Below are positions 31,359 to 46,800 of a stretch of 64,000 nucleotides of DNA, one piece after another (positions within the stretch are counted from its first letter, which is position 1; every line of letters starts with the position of its first letter). The stretch spans positions 1,022,375-1,086,374 of the forward strand of contig OY811972.1 of assembly GCA_963681505.1 (NCBI GenBank), written 5' to 3'. Below the pieces are notes generated by a model. It had not been told where the DNA came from, searched no databases, and worked only from the letters and a program-made list of their open reading frames with translations. The DNA comes from Eunapius fragilis. Its lineage: Eukaryota > Porifera > Demospongiae > Spongillida > Spongillidae. The position numbers and the translations under genes were made by a program.

Positions 31359-31400
<42 letters not shown>

Positions 31401-34400
31401 TGTGTGTGTGAGTGTGTGTGTGTGCATGCATGTATGCATGTGTGTGAGTGTGGGTGTATGTGTGCACGAAATTACATGTAAGCTAACGTCCCTTAAACAA
31501 GGTATGTACAATGCCAATAGTTTGTAAAACATTCAGCAGTGACATATGGAGGAGGAGGAGGAGGGAGGAGGGAAGAGGGAAGAGGAGAAGGAGGGAGGAG
31601 GGAGGAGGTGAAGGAGGAGGGAGGAGGGAAGAGGGAAGAGGGAAGAGGAGGAGGAGGGAGCTCTTACCTTCTTGGTCGATAATGAAGGCATAGGCCATGG
31701 AGTTCCCCTGGAAGTACTCCACTCCTTCTAGAAGCTCTGGCACACTGAGGTCTACAGCAGCCACACCCACCAAGTCCGGCTGCCCTTTTTTGAGCTTGAA
31801 GCAAGGTGCACCAATGGTGAGGACAAGCTGGTCTGGGGAAGAGGGGAAAAAGCAAATGTTATGAGGGTGTGGTCATTGTATGAGTGGGAGGGTGTGGCTA
31901 TGTTCAAGTTACGTACCCCCTATAAATAAACACCAAACAAGGATTATGTGGGAACTAACCAAGACCAGACTTGTAGTATGGCGGTATGTAAATAGGCTTG
32001 AAGGTGTCTCCTTGTGTGGTCCAGCGAGCAGCAAACTCTGAGTAGAAGAACTGCATCTGCTCCCTCAGGTCCATCTCAGGCCTCAGTTCTATGTAATGGT
32101 GTAGCTACACATAGAGGGAATGGGGTAATACACACAGGGGGAGGTGCCTAACCAAGCCCCACCCCTTGTGGGTAATACACACAGGGGGAGGTGCCTAACC
32201 AAGCCCCACCCCTTATGGGTAATACACACAACGTGCATACTTATAATAATACACATATGATCACACAAAACACACAACACACACTGCACACATGCAACAC
32301 ACTACACCACATACACACACACACAACACACTGCAGACATGAAACACAGCACACAACACACACTGCACACATGCAACACACTTCAACACATACACACATA
32401 CATGTATACACAAGATACAAACACAGAGCTGGTTCATTACCGAAGCAGTGACTGACTCATAGAAACTTCGGACAGTTGTGGGAATGTACATGTAGCTGTT
32501 TGCTGCATATCAAAATAGGCACACACCCTAAAATAGCCAACAATAGAGCAGCCACCCTCCCCACCCCCTCCCCCACATACATACAGAGCAGGGACTCCTC
32601 CCCCCTCCCCACACATATACCCGGGCTCCACCCCCCTACACACACATACCTGGCACACTGACAAAAATGAACAGAGAGATGTTATTAGAATTGCTGCCGT
32701 TAATTAACATTTTGATGTTGTTTTTTTCATCATTTGAATCAATCCTTTCTCCATCTGTGAAGACTGCGATGGCTGGAAGGAGAGGGTGGTATTAAATGAA
32801 GCAATCAATACATGATGACACCAGACATACATCATTCATTGGTTGTGCAATAACCTACCTCTACTTCTGGGAGTCGACTGGTTATCATTACTAAAATACT
32901 CAAACGCTGATATCAGGGCACTAGAAAAGTCATTACCATCTGTAGTAGGGAGGGGAGGGGGAGGGGAAGGAGGAGGAGGAGGAGGAGGAGGAGGAGGAGG
33001 GGAGGAGGAAGAGGGGGAGGAACCAGTGACAAGGACCAAAATAACATTTTAAAAATGCCAAATGCACAGCAGGGAAGTGGATGACTCCTGGCCACGCCCA
33101 TCGCCACACCCCCTTGCCTTACCAAGAGGGTCTGGGGCTGTTAATAGGAAGTTTTGGAACTTGACAATGTTAGCAGGACTGGCAGTCGAGAGAGAGGAGG
33201 CATAGCAACCACTGAGGGCAGGTCTGTGGACCTCACTGTTGTACATCAGTACTGCCATCTAGAAGAGAGGGGTAATATGGGCACTGGGGACCCTCTGAAT
33301 GTTCCCATCCCCAGACCAACCCAACCTCAGACTGACTCGTTCCCAGACATACCCAGCCTCAGACTGACTCGTTCCCAGACCTACCCGTCCTCAGACTGAC
33401 TCGTTCCCAGTCCAACCCAACCTCAGCCAGACTCGTTCCCAGACCTACCCTATCCCTGGGGTTGAGGGTGTTGATCAATATGTTTGCGGCCTTGAGGAGT
33501 GTGCTGTGGTCCTGTGCATTGGTGAACTTATTGTTCTTCACAACCACAACCACATCCTTGAAGTTGGGCGTGGCCGATGCAGTGTACCATGGCCTGATGT
33601 ACGAGGGGAGAGGGAGAGAGGTGACATCACAACACACTTAATGAGAGACCTAGACTACTGGTCACAGGACATGCTGGCATTTGCAGAGGAGTGTATGTAT
33701 GAAAAGCATGTAATATTGTAGGGCTTATAGGTGCTCGTTCTCTCAGAGGTAAGATAAAAAACCAAGTTGTATGAACTTAATGATGTCCAGTAAGGACAGT
33801 GGTGGTGTAGTCTGTGAGGATGTGGAAGGAGTGAACAACACATATATACACAGATTTGCTTCACCCTTGTTCCCAAGGACCAGCCAGTGGGAGCGCGAGC
33901 CCGGGTGAAGCCCGGGTGAAGCCGCCTCTGGCGCAGATCTTGGCGGTAGTAGCAAATATTCAAACGAGAGCTTTGAAGACCGAAGTGGGGAATGCTTCCA
34001 TGTGAATAAACAAAACAGACACTCAGACAGATGTTCCCCCCGGCTTCAAACCGAGGGCGCAATTTGCGTTCAAAGACTCGATGATTTATGGAGTTCAGCA
34101 ATTCACACTACGTATTGCAGTTTGCTGCCATCTTCATCGACGCACAAGCCGAGGGGGTGCACCATTAGAAGTTGTCATAACTCTTACGTTAAATCCTTGA
34201 CAATTAGAAGAACAACAAAAAAAAAAAAACAATACACATTCGGTCCACTCGAATTTGTTGAAGTTTAAGAGCTGCACCCCACCACGTCGGGGAGGCCACA
34301 GCTGTGCTATGGAAAGGACCAGCCACTAGCTGTGCTACGGGAAGGACCAGCCACTAGTTGTGCTATGGGAAGGACCAGCCACTAGCTGTGCTATGAGAAG

Positions 34401-37400
34401 GACCAGCCACTAGCTGTGCTATGAGAAGGACCAGCCAATAGCTGTGCTATGGGAAGGACCAGCCACTAGCTGTGCTATGGGAAGGACCAGCCACTAGTTG
34501 TGCTATGGGAAGGACCAGCCACTAGCTGTGCTATGAGAAGGACCAGCCAATAGCTGTGCTATGGGAAGGACCAGCCACTAGTTGTGCTATGAGAAGGACC
34601 AGCCACTAGTTGTGCTATGGGAAGGACCAGCCACTAGTTGTGCTATGGGAAGGACCAGCCACTAGCTGTGCTATGAGAAGGACCAGCCACTAGTTGTGCT
34701 ATGAGAAGGACCAGCCACTAGCTGTGCTATGGGAAGGACCAGCCACTAGCTGTGCTATGGGAAGGACCAGCCACTAGCTGTGCTATGGGAAGGACCAGCC
34801 ACTAGCTGTGCTATGGAAAGGATCAGCCACTAGTTGTGCTATTGGAAGGACCAGCCACTAGCTGTGCTATGGGAAGGACCAGCCACTAGCTGTGCTATGG
34901 GAAGGACCAGCCACTAGTTGAGCTATGGGAAGGACCAGCCACTAGCTGTGCTATGGGAAGGACCAGCCACTAGCTGAGCTATGGGAAGGACCAGCCACTA
35001 GTTGTGCTATGGGAAGGACCAGCCACTAGTTGTGCTATGGGAAGGACCAGCCACTAGCTGTGCTATGGGAAGGACCAGCCACTAGTTGTGCTATGGGAAG
35101 GACCAGCCACTAGCTGTGCTATGGGAAGGACCAGCCACTAGTTGAGCTATGGGAAGGACCAGCCACTAGCTGTGCTATGGGAAGGACCAGCCACTAGCTG
35201 TGCTATGGGAAGGACCAGCCACTAGCTGTGCTATGGGAAGGACCAGCCACTAGCTGTGCTATGGGAAGGACCAGCCACTAGTTGAGCTATGGGAAGGACC
35301 AGCCAATAGCTGAGCTATGGGAAGGACCAGCCACTAGCTGTGCTATGGGAAGGACCAGCCACTAGTTGTGCTATGGGAAGGACCAGCCACTAGCTGTGAT
35401 ATGGGAAGGACCAGCCACTAGCTGTGCTATGGGAAGGACCAGCCACTAGTTGTGCTATGGGAAGGACCAGCCACTAGTTGTGCTATGAGAAGGACCAGCC
35501 ACTAGCTGTGCTATGGGAAGGACCAGCCACTAGTTGTGCTATGAGAAGGACCAGCCACTAGTTGAGCTATGGGAAGGACCAGCCACTAGCTGTGTTATGG
35601 GAAGGACCAGCCACTAGCTGTGCTATGGGAAGGACCAGCCACTAGCTGTGCTATGGAAAGGATCAGCCACTAGTTGTGCTATTGGAAGGACCAGCCACTA
35701 GCTGTGCTATGGGAAGGACCAGCCACTAGCTGTGCTATGGGAAGGACCAGCCACTAGTTGTGCTATGAGAAGGACCAGCCACTAGCTGTGCTATGGGAAG
35801 GACCAGCCACTAGCTGTGCTATGGGAAGGACCAGCCACTAGTTGTGCTATGGGAAGGACCAGCCACTAGCTGTGCTATGGGAAGGACCAGCCACTAGCTG
35901 AGCTATGGGAAGGACCAGCCACTAGCTGTGCTATGGGAAGGACCAGCCACTAGCTGTGCTATGGGAAGGACCAGCCACTAGCTGTGATATGGGAAGGACC
36001 AACCACTAGCTGTGCTATGGGAAGGACCAGCCACTAGCTGTGCTATGGGAAGGACCAGCCACTAGCTGTGATATGGGAAGGACCAACCACTAGCTGAGCT
36101 ATGGGAAGGACCAGCCACTAGCTGTGCTATGGAAAGGACCAGCCACTAGCTGTGCTATGGGAAGGACCAGCCACTAGCTGAGCTATGGGAAGGACCAGCC
36201 ACTAGCTGTGCTATGGGAAGGAAGCACACCATACCCTGGCCTAGCCAGATTTTTGGATTGCAATCCTCAGTGGTCCCAGCGTGTGCATAACCTACTACTG
36301 CCATTACGACGGCGATGATGATGATAATTCTACCAAACTCTTCCACGCAAGCATCTGTAGTCTGAATTAGAAGCCGCAGTGTCTAATTGCGAGTTAATGG
36401 TTAACTCATAATATGGTGCTCTAAATTTACCCCCTTAAACCTCGCCTCTTAACCCCTCCTCCAGTAATACAAGTATCCAGTATGCCTGATGACCAAAGTG
36501 GAGTTGAAAAGGGGGGGGGGGGGGGGGGGAATATGAAACATCTGATGATAACAATGATATTGATTTAAAAATTATACACATGTACACGCCCATACATGTA
36601 CACGCCCACACATGTACACGCCTATACAGCCAGCAGTGGCTTGTCACCACCCCACACCCCCATCCTGCATCCCAAAGCTCACACCCACCTGTAGCGTGGA
36701 TCAAACGAGCTGCAGTCAGCCACTTTGTAGGAGGGGTACACGTTGGACACACCCTTCTCCGACCCAAAGTACTGCCACTTCATGGGGGCGCGGCTATTGT
36801 CGGTGTAGACACCAATCAGCTTGCCGTACAGGGACTCTTGCTGGGCACCCGGGCCTGCGACACCTGATATCCTATCACAGCTCATCACTCTAGACACCTG
36901 GAACCATACATCAATCAGCTGTGTGATCAGCACATACACACCCACACATCCACATACACACATCCACATACACATATACACACCCACACATCCACATCCA
37001 CACATACACATCCACACATACACACCCCCACATCCACAGCCACACATACACATCCACACATACACACCCCCACATCCACAGCCACATATACACATCCACA
37101 CATACACATCCACATACACACCCACACATACACACATGCACACCCACATATACACATCTACACATACACATCCACACATACACACCCACACATACACGTC
37201 CACACATCCACATATACACATACACATCCACACATACACATCTTCACACACACATACACACATACACATCCACACATACACGTCCACACATACACACAGA
37301 CATACAGGGAGTGTGGCTGAGGGTGGGGATCAGAACAACACCTCAAGAACAGTGGAAAATTGTGGTGGTAAGGGAGGGTGGTGGTGGTGAGGAGGGAGGT

Positions 37401-40400
37401 GGTGAGGGAGGGTGGTGGTGAGGGAGGTGATGAGGGAGGGAGATGGTGGTGAGGGAGGTGGTGAGGGAGGGTGGTGGTAAGGGAGGGAGGTGGTGAGGGA
37501 GGGTGGTGGTGAGGGAGGGTGGTGGTGAGGGTGGTGGTGAGGGAGGTGATGAGGGAGGGAGATGGTGGTGAGGGAGGGTGGTGGTGAGGGAGGGTGGTGG
37601 TGAGGGAGGTGGTGAGGGAGGGAGATGGTGGTGAGGGAGGTGGTGAGGGAGGGTGGTGGTAAGGGAGGGAGGTGGTGAGGGAGGGAGATGGTGGTGAGGG
37701 AGGGAGGTGGTGAGGGAGGGAGATGGTGAGGGAGGGAGATGGTGAGGGAGAGAGATGGTGGGGTGGTAAGGGAGGTCATTGATTCACTGCATAATTCTGG
37801 GTTACTAATTGGATTGTGTCAATTATGGTCAATTTCTGCATAAGCCTCAGCTGCAACAAATAATTTACTTCTATGATCCAATTACAAACACTAGATAAAT
37901 CTTAGCACTGTTCCTGCAAGTACTGTTTACTGAGGGAAACAAGTTTTCAAATGACAGCCCTGATGGGTTTGATAGAGTGATGGCTTTGGGCTGTTAACCT
38001 ATGGGAGTGGCCCCCTGGAGAGGTATCTAATATCAGCAAATAAGTACATTCAAAAAATGTTGTAGAAGCTGTTAGCTATCTTAGCTAAGTCACACCATGA
38101 TATTCACTGCACGTATATGATGATTAACTTCTTGTGAATGTAATTATTTTGTGCTGATATGCAAATGTATGGGAGCAGCTACTGTACAGTGCAGTACACA
38201 TACGTGTACTGGGTACAGATCAGCTACTGTAGTACACATATGTGTACTGGGTACAGATCAACTACTGTAGTACACATACGTGTACTGGGTACAGATCAGC
38301 TACTGTAGTACACATATGTGTACTGGGTACAGATCAGCTACTGTAGTACACATATGTGTACTGGGTACAGATCAGCTACTGTAGTACACATACGTGTACT
38401 GGGTACAGAGCAGCTACTGTAGTACACATACGTGTACTGGGTACAGATCAGCTACTGTAGTACACATACGTGTACTGGGTACAGATCAGCTACTGTAGTA
38501 CACATACGTGTACTGGGTACAGATCAGCTACTGTAGTACACATACGTGTACTGGGTACAGATCAGCTACTGTAGTACACATACGTGTACTGGGTACAGAT
38601 CAGCTACTGTAGTACACATACGTGTACTGGGTACAGATCAGCTACTGTAGTACAGATACGTGTACTGGGTACAGATCAGCTACTGTAGTACACATACGTG
38701 TACTGGGTACAGATCAGCTACTGTAGTACACATACGTGTACTGGGTACAGATCAGCTACTGTAGTACACATACGTGTACTGGGTACAGATCAGCTACTGT
38801 AGTACACATACGTGTACTGGGTACAGATCAGCTACTGTAGTACAGATACGTGTACTGGGTACAGATCAGCTACTGTAGTACACATACGTGTACTGGGTAC
38901 AGATCAGCTACTGTAGTACACATACGTGTACTGGGTACAGATCAGCTACTGTAGTACACATACGTGTACTGGGTACAGATCAGCTACTGTAGTACACATA
39001 CGTGTACTGGGTACAGATCAGCTACTGTAGTACACATACGTGTACTGGGTACAGATCAGCTACTGTAGTACACATACGTGTACTGGGTACAGATCAGCTA
39101 CTGTAGTACACATACGTGTACTGGGTACAGATCAGCTACTGTAGTACACATACGTGTACTGGGTACAGATCAGCTACTGTAGTACACATACGTGTACTGG
39201 GTACAGATCAACTACTGCAGTACACATACGTGTACTGGGTACAGAGCAGCTACTGTAGTACATGTACGTGTACTGGGTGCAGAGTGTACTGGGTGCAGAG
39301 TGTAGGATGTACGTGTACTGGGTGCAGAGTGTACTGGGTGCAGAGTGTAGGGTACAGATTGTTATCTAAAACCAGCCCTACACCTCAAAAACTTATCCAA
39401 CCACATCTTCTTCCAACACACAGCAAGCACGTCTTCATGAATTTGCTACATTCAAACATGCTACTGGCTACTGATATGGGGAACAGACACCTTCACAAAA
39501 CACAAAATTGGTCACACTCTCAGGCTTTGTTTAGTCTCCTCCCACACACACCCCTGCCTCCTCTCCCCCCACACACACACACTACCTCCCCTCCCCCACA
39601 CACACTACCTCCCCTCCCACACACACACTACCTCCCCTCCCACACACACTACCTGACCTCCCCTTGCCTCCCTACACACACTGCCTTTCCTCCCCACCAC
39701 ACACACTGCCTCCCCTTCCCTCCCCTGCCTCCCTATACACACTGCCTCTTCTCCTTACCACACACACTGCCTCCCCTTCCCTCCCCCGCCTCCCTATACA
39801 CACTGCCTCTCCTCACCACTACACATACTGTCTCCTCTCACCCTGCCTCCCCACACACACACTGCCTCCCCCACACACTCCTCTCCTCCCCACCACACAT
39901 ACTGCCTCCCCTCCCCACACACACTGCCTAATTTGTGCCAAAGCCTGTCACCTAGCTCCACCCAGTCACACCCCCACCATCACTTACATTGACAGCAAAG
40001 TTGTAGTCCTGTGCCAAGTCTTCAGGCCTCTGGTTGCAGCACTGCGTGCCGACCCTGGTGGGTACCAAGTCACCATTGCTGTACAATGCCTGGACCTTCT
40101 GCTTCAGAGCAAGGAGAGCGTCCTTCTGAGCCTCAAAGCTGTTCTCAAGCTGTGCAGACAGCTGAAGGTAGCCATGAATAAGCAAAGGAGAGGATCAGTA
40201 GCCCCTCCCCCGTACCCACTGTAGCCCCTCCCCTGTACCCACTATAGCCCCTCCGCTCGTACCCACTGTAACCCCTCCCCTTGTACCCACTGTAACCTCC
40301 CCTCGTACCCACTGTAACCCCTCCCCTGTACCCACTGTAGCCCCTTCCCTCGTACCCNNNNNNNNNNNNNNNNNNNNNNNNNNNNNNNNNNNNNNNNNNN

Positions 40401-40783
40401 NNNNNNNNNNNNNNNNNNNNNNNNNNNNNNNNNNNNNNNNNNNNNNNNNNNNNNNNNNNNNNNNNNNNNNNNNNNNNNNNNNNNNNNNNNNNNNNNNNNN
40501 NNNNNNNNNNNNNNNNNNNNNNNNNNNNNNNNNNNNNNNNNNNNNNNNNNNNNNNNNAAACAGAACACACACGGGTTCTTATTTCAAATGGATGTGGCTC
40601 TTTGTAGAATACTGTAACTAGAAAACTATAACAAAGGTGACATTGCTAACCTGATCATTGAATCACGGACTTCCAAAAATGAATCAGCATGTTCCAACAT
40701 TTGAATATTTAAGAACACTGATGCAGAAATATTGGAAGGTTTTGGAAGTAGAGGGTGGAAGAGTACTAGACCTGAGGGGAGGT

Positions 40784-40825
<42 letters not shown>

Positions 40826-43800
40826 TGTGTGTGTGAGTGTGTGTGTGTGCATGCATGTATGCATGTGTGTGAGTGTGGGTGTATGTGTGCACGAAATTAC
40901 ATGTAAGCTAACGTCCCTTAAACAAGGTATGTACAATGCCAATAGTTTGTAAAACATTCAGCAGTGACATATGGAGGAGGAGGAGGAGGGAGGAGGGAAG
41001 AGGGAAGAGGAGAAGGAGGGAGGAGGGAGGAGGTGAAGGAGGAGGGAGGAGGGAAGAGGGAAGAGGGAAGAGGAGGAGGAGGGAGCTCTTACCTTCTTGG
41101 TCGATAATGAAGGCATAGGCCATGGAGTTCCCCTGGAAGTACTCCACTCCTTCTAGAAGCTCTGGCACACTGAGGTCTACAGCAGCCACACCCACCAAGT
41201 CGGCTGCCCTTTTTTGAGCTTGAAGCAAGGTGCACCAATGGTGAGGACAAGCTGGTCTGGGGAAGAGGGGAAAAAGCAAATGTTATGAGGGTGTGGTCAT
41301 TGTATGAGTGGGAGGGTGTGGCTATGTTCAAGTTACGTACCCCCTATAAATAAACACCAAACAAGGATTATGTGGGAACTAACCAAGACCAGACTTGTAG
41401 TATGGCGGTATGTAAATAGGCTTGAAGTGTCTCCTTGTGTGGTCCAGCGAGCAGCAAACTCTGAGTAGAAGAACTGCATCTGCTCCCTCAGGTCCATCTC
41501 AGGCCTCAGTTCTATGTAATGGTGTAGCTACACATAGAGGGAATGGGGTAATACACACAGGGGAGGTGCCTAACCAAGCCCCACCCCTTGTGGGTAATAC
41601 ACACAGGGGGAGGTGCCTAACCAAGCCCCACCCCTTATGGGTAATACACACAACGTGCATACTTATAATAATACACATATGATCACACAAAACACACAAC
41701 ACACACTGCACACATGCAACACACTACACCACATACACACACACACAACACACTGCAGACATGAAACACAGCACACAACACACACTGCACACATGCAACA
41801 CACTTCAACACATACACACATACATGTATACACAAGATACAAACACAGAGCTGGTTCATTACCGAAGCAGTGACTGACTCATAGAAACTTCGGACAGTTG
41901 TGGGAATGTACATGTAGCTGTTTGCTGCATATCAAAATAGGCACACACCCTAAAATAGCCAACAATAGAGCAGCCACCCTCCCCACCCCCTCCCCCACAT
42001 ACATACAGAGCAGGGACTCCTCCCCCCTCCCCACACATATACCCGGGCTCCACCCCCCTACACACACATACCTGGCACACTGACAAAAATGAACAGAGAG
42101 ATGTTATTAGAATTGCTGCCGTTAATTAACATTTTGATGTTGTTTTTTTCATCATTTGAATCAATCCTTTCTCCATCTGTGAAGACTGCGATGGCTGGAA
42201 GGAGAGGGTGGTATTAAATGAAGCAATCAATACATGATGACACCAGACATACATCATTCATTGGTTGTGCAATAACCTACCTCTACTTCTGGGAGTCGAC
42301 TGGTTATCATTACTAAAATACTCAAACGCTGATATCAGGGCACTAGAAAAGTCATTACCATCTGTAGTAGGGAGGGGAGGGGGAGGGGAAGGAGGAGGAG
42401 GAGGAGGAGGAGGAGGAGGAGGGGAGGAGGAAGAGGGGGAGGAACCAGTGACAAGGACCAAAATAACATTTTAAAAATGCCAAATGCACAGCAGGGAAGT
42501 GGATGACTCCTGGCCACGCCCATCGCCACACCCCCTTGCCTTACCAAGAGGGTCTGGGGCTGTTAATAGGAAGTTTTGGAACTTGACAATGTTAGCAGGA
42601 CTGGCAGTCGAGAGAGAGGAGGCATAGCAACCACTGAGGGCAGGTCTGTGGACCTCACTGTTGTACATCAGTACTGCCATCTAGAAGAGAGGGGTAATAT
42701 GGGCACTGGGGACCCTCTGAATGTTCCCATCCCCAGACCAACCCAACCTCAGACTGACTCGTTCCCAGACATACCCAGCCTCAGACTGACTCGTTCCCAG
42801 ACCTACCCGTCCTCAGACTGACTCGTTCCCAGTCCAACCCAACCTCAGCCAGACTCGTTCCCAGACCTACCCTATCCCTGGGGTTGAGGGTGTTGATCAA
42901 TATGTTTGCGGCCTTGAGGAGTGTGCTGTGGTCCTGTGCATTGGTGAACTTATTGTTCTTCACAACCACAACCACATCCTTGAAGTTGGGCGTGGCCGAT
43001 GCAGTGTACCATGGCCTGATGTACGAGGGGAGAGGGAGAGAGGTGACATCACAACACACTTAATGAGAGACCTAGACTACTGGTCACAGGACATGCTGGC
43101 ATTTGCAGAGGAGTGTATGTATGAAAAGCATGTAATATTGTAGGGCTTATAGGTGCTCGTTCTCTCAGAGGTAAGATAAAAAACCAAGTTGTATGAACTT
43201 AATGATGTCCAGTAAGGACAGTGGTGGTGTAGTCTGTGAGGATGTGGAAGGAGTGAACAACACATATATACACAGATTTGCTTCACCCTTGTTCCCAAGG
43301 ACCAGCCAGTGGGAGCGCGAGCCCGGGTGAAGCCCGGGTGAAGCCGCCTCTGGCGCAGATCTTGGCGGTAGTAGCAAATATTCAAACGAGAGCTTTGAAG
43401 ACCGAAGTGGGGAATGCTTCCATGTGAATAAACAAAACAGACACTCAGACAGATGTTCCCCCCGGCTTCAAACCGAGGGCGCAATTTGCGTTCAAAGACT
43501 CGATGATTTATGGAGTTCAGCAATTCACACTACGTATTGCAGTTTGCTGCCATCTTCATCGACGCACAAGCCGAGGGGGTGCACCATTAGAAGTTGTCAT
43601 AACTCTTACGTTAAATCCTTGACAATTAGAAGAACAACAAAAAAAAAAAACAATACACATTCGGTCCACTCGAATTTGTTGAAGTTTAAGAGCTGCACCC
43701 CACCACGTCGGGGAGGCCACAGCTGTGCTATGGAAAGGACCAGCCACTAGCTGTGCTACGGGAAGGACCAGCCACTAGTTGTGCTATGGGAAGGACCAGC

Positions 43801-46800
43801 CACTAGCTGTGCTATGAGAAGGACCAGCCACTAGCTGTGCTATGAGAAGGACCAGCCAATAGCTGTGCTATGGGAAGGACCAGCCACTAGCTGTGCTATG
43901 GGAAGGACCAGCCACTAGTTGTGCTATGGGAAGGACCAGCCACTAGCTGTGCTATGAGAAGGACCAGCCAATAGCTGTGCTATGGGAAGGACCAGCCACT
44001 AGTTGTGCTATGAGAAGGACCAGCCACTAGTTGTGCTATGGGAAGGACCAGCCACTAGTTGTGCTATGGGAAGGACCAGCCACTAGCTGTGCTATGAGAA
44101 GGACCAGCCACTAGTTGTGCTATGAGAAGGACCAGCCACTAGCTGTGCTATGGGAAGGACCAGCCACTAGCTGTGCTATGGGAAGGACCAGCCACTAGCT
44201 GTGCTATGGGAAGGACCAGCCACTAGCTGTGCTATGGAAAGGATCAGCCACTAGTTGTGCTATTGGAAGGACCAGCCACTAGCTGTGCTATGGGAAGGAC
44301 CAGCCACTAGCTGTGCTATGGGAAGGACCAGCCACTAGTTGAGCTATGGAAGGACCAGCCACTAGCTGTGCTATGGGAAGGACCAGCCACTAGCTGAGCT
44401 ATGGGAAGGACCAGCCACTAGTTGTGCTATGGGAAGGACCAGCCACTAGTTGTGCTATGGGAAGGACCAGCCACTAGCTGTGCTATGGGAAGGACCAGCC
44501 ACTAGTTGTGCTATGGGAAGGACCAGCCACTAGCTGTGCTATGGGAAGGACCAGCCACTAGTTGAGCTATGGGAAGGACCAGCCACTAGCTGTGCTATGG
44601 GAAGGACCAGCCACTAGCTGTGCTATGGGAAGGACCAGCCACTAGCTGTGCTATGGGAAGGACCAGCCACTAGCTGTGCTATGGGAAGGACCAGCCACTA
44701 GTTGAGCTATGGGAAGGACCAGCCAATAGCTGAGCTATGGGAAGGACCAGCCACTAGCTGTGCTATGGGAAGGACCAGCCACTAGTTGTGCTATGGGAAG
44801 GACCAGCCACTAGCTGTGATATGGGAAGGACCAGCCACTAGCTGTGCTATGGGAAGGACCAGCCACTAGTTGTGCTATGGGAAGGACCAGCCACTAGTTG
44901 TGCTATGAGAAGGACCAGCCACTAGCTGTGCTATGGGAAGGACCAGCCACTAGTTGTGCTATGAGAAGGACCAGCCACTAGTTGAGCTATGGGAAGGACC
45001 AGCCACTAGCTGTGTTATGGGAAGGACCAGCCACTAGCTGTGCTATGGGAAGGACCAGCCACTAGCTGTGCTATGGAAAGGATCAGCCACTAGTTGTGCT
45101 ATTGGAAGGACCAGCCACTAGCTGTGCTATGGGAAGGACCAGCCACTAGCTGTGCTATGGGAAGGACCAGCCACTAGTTGTGCTATGAGAAGGACCAGCC
45201 ACTAGCTGTGCTATGGGAAGGACCAGCCACTAGCTGTGCTATGGGAAGGACCAGCCACTAGTTGTGCTATGGGAAGGACCAGCCACTAGCTGTGCTATGG
45301 GAAGGACCAGCCACTAGCTGAGCTATGGGAAGGACCAGCCACTAGCTGTGCTATGGGAAGGACCAGCCACTAGCTGTGCTATGGGAAGGACCAGCCACTA
45401 GCTGTGATATGGGAAGGACCAACCACTAGCTGTGCTATGGGAAGGACCAGCCACTAGCTGTGCTATGGGAAGGACCAGCCACTAGCTGTGATATGGGAAG
45501 GACCAACCACTAGCTGAGCTATGGGAAGGACCAGCCACTAGCTGTGCTATGGAAAGGACCAGCCACTAGCTGTGCTATGGGAAGGACCAGCCACTAGCTG
45601 AGCTATGGGAAGGACCAGCCACTAGCTGTGCTATGGGAAGGAAGCACACCATACCCTGGCCTAGCCAGATTTTTGGATTGCAATCCTCAGTGGTCCCAGC
45701 GTGTGCATAACCTACTACTGCCATTACGACGGCGATGATGATGATAATTCTACCAAACTCTTCCACGCAAGCATCTGTAGTCTGAATTAGAAGCCGCAGT
45801 GTCTAATTGCGAGTTAATGGTTAACTCATAATATGGTGCTCTAAATTTACCCCCTTAAACCTCGCCTCTTAACCCCTCCTCCAGTAATACAAGTATCCAG
45901 TATGCCTGATGACCAAAGTGGAGTTGAAAAGGGGGGGGGGGGGGGGGGGAATATGAAACATCTGATGATAACAATGATATTGATTTAAAAATTATACACA
46001 TGTACACGCCCATACATGTACACGCCCACACATGTACACGCCTATACAGCCAGCAGTGGCTTGTCACCACCCCACACCCCCATCCTGCATCCCAAAGCTC
46101 ACACCCACCTGTAGCGTGGATCAAACGAGCTGCAGTCAGCCACTTTGTAGGAGGGGTACACGTTGGACACACCCTTCTCCGACCCAAAGTACTGCCACTT
46201 CATGGGGGCGCGGCTATTGTCGGTGTAGACACCAATCAGCTTGCCGTACAGGGACTCTTGCTGGGCACCCGGGCCTGCGACACCTGATATCCTATCACAG
46301 CTCATCACTCTAGACACCTGGAACCATACATCAATCAGCTGTGTGATCAGCACATACACACCCACACATCCACATACACACATCCACATACACATATACA
46401 CACCCACACATCCACATCCACACATACACATCCACACATACACACCCCCACATCCACAGCCACACATACACATCCACACATACACACCCCCACATCCACA
46501 GCCACATATACACATCCACACATACACATCCACATACACACCCACACATACACACATGCACACCCACATATACACATCTACACATACACATCCACACATA
46601 CACACCCACACATACACGTCCACACATCCACATATACACATACACATCCACACATACACATCTTCACACACACATACACACATACACATCCACACATACA
46701 CGTCCACACATACACACAGACATACAGGGAGTGTGGCTGAGGGTGGGGATCAGAACAACACCTCAAGAACAGTGGAAAATTGTGGTGGTAAGGGAGGGTG

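Larger units (their letters stand above)
31133..40357. repeat. Copy 1 of a duplicated assembly segment (9225 bp)
   Basis: Repeated almost perfectly at 40558-49777. Holds gene A exons 2-11 and all their introns. Ends at the 200-N gap. Probably the end of one contig. Confidence 0.95.

Noticed and set aside
28455-36220. Regular 28-bp repeats resembling CRISPR arrays
   Set aside because: Copies are directly adjacent with no spacers, the DNA is eukaryotic and intronic, and there are no cas genes. They are minisatellites.
36155-36360. Possible extra exon with a hydrophobic IIIIIAVVMAVVGYAHA segment in gene A intron 3
   Set aside because: It begins with GTG rather than ATG. A candidate acceptor (ACTACAG) exists, but joining to exon 3 in phase 2 hits a stop within a few codons, and exons 3 and 4 already join to give the conserved RPWY. 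Also identical in copy 2.
36679-37390. Cys/Val/Met- and Thr/His-rich frames (VYVWMCMC, HIHIHTYT)
   Set aside because: CA-repeat translation; only the part at 36897-36689 is a real exon.
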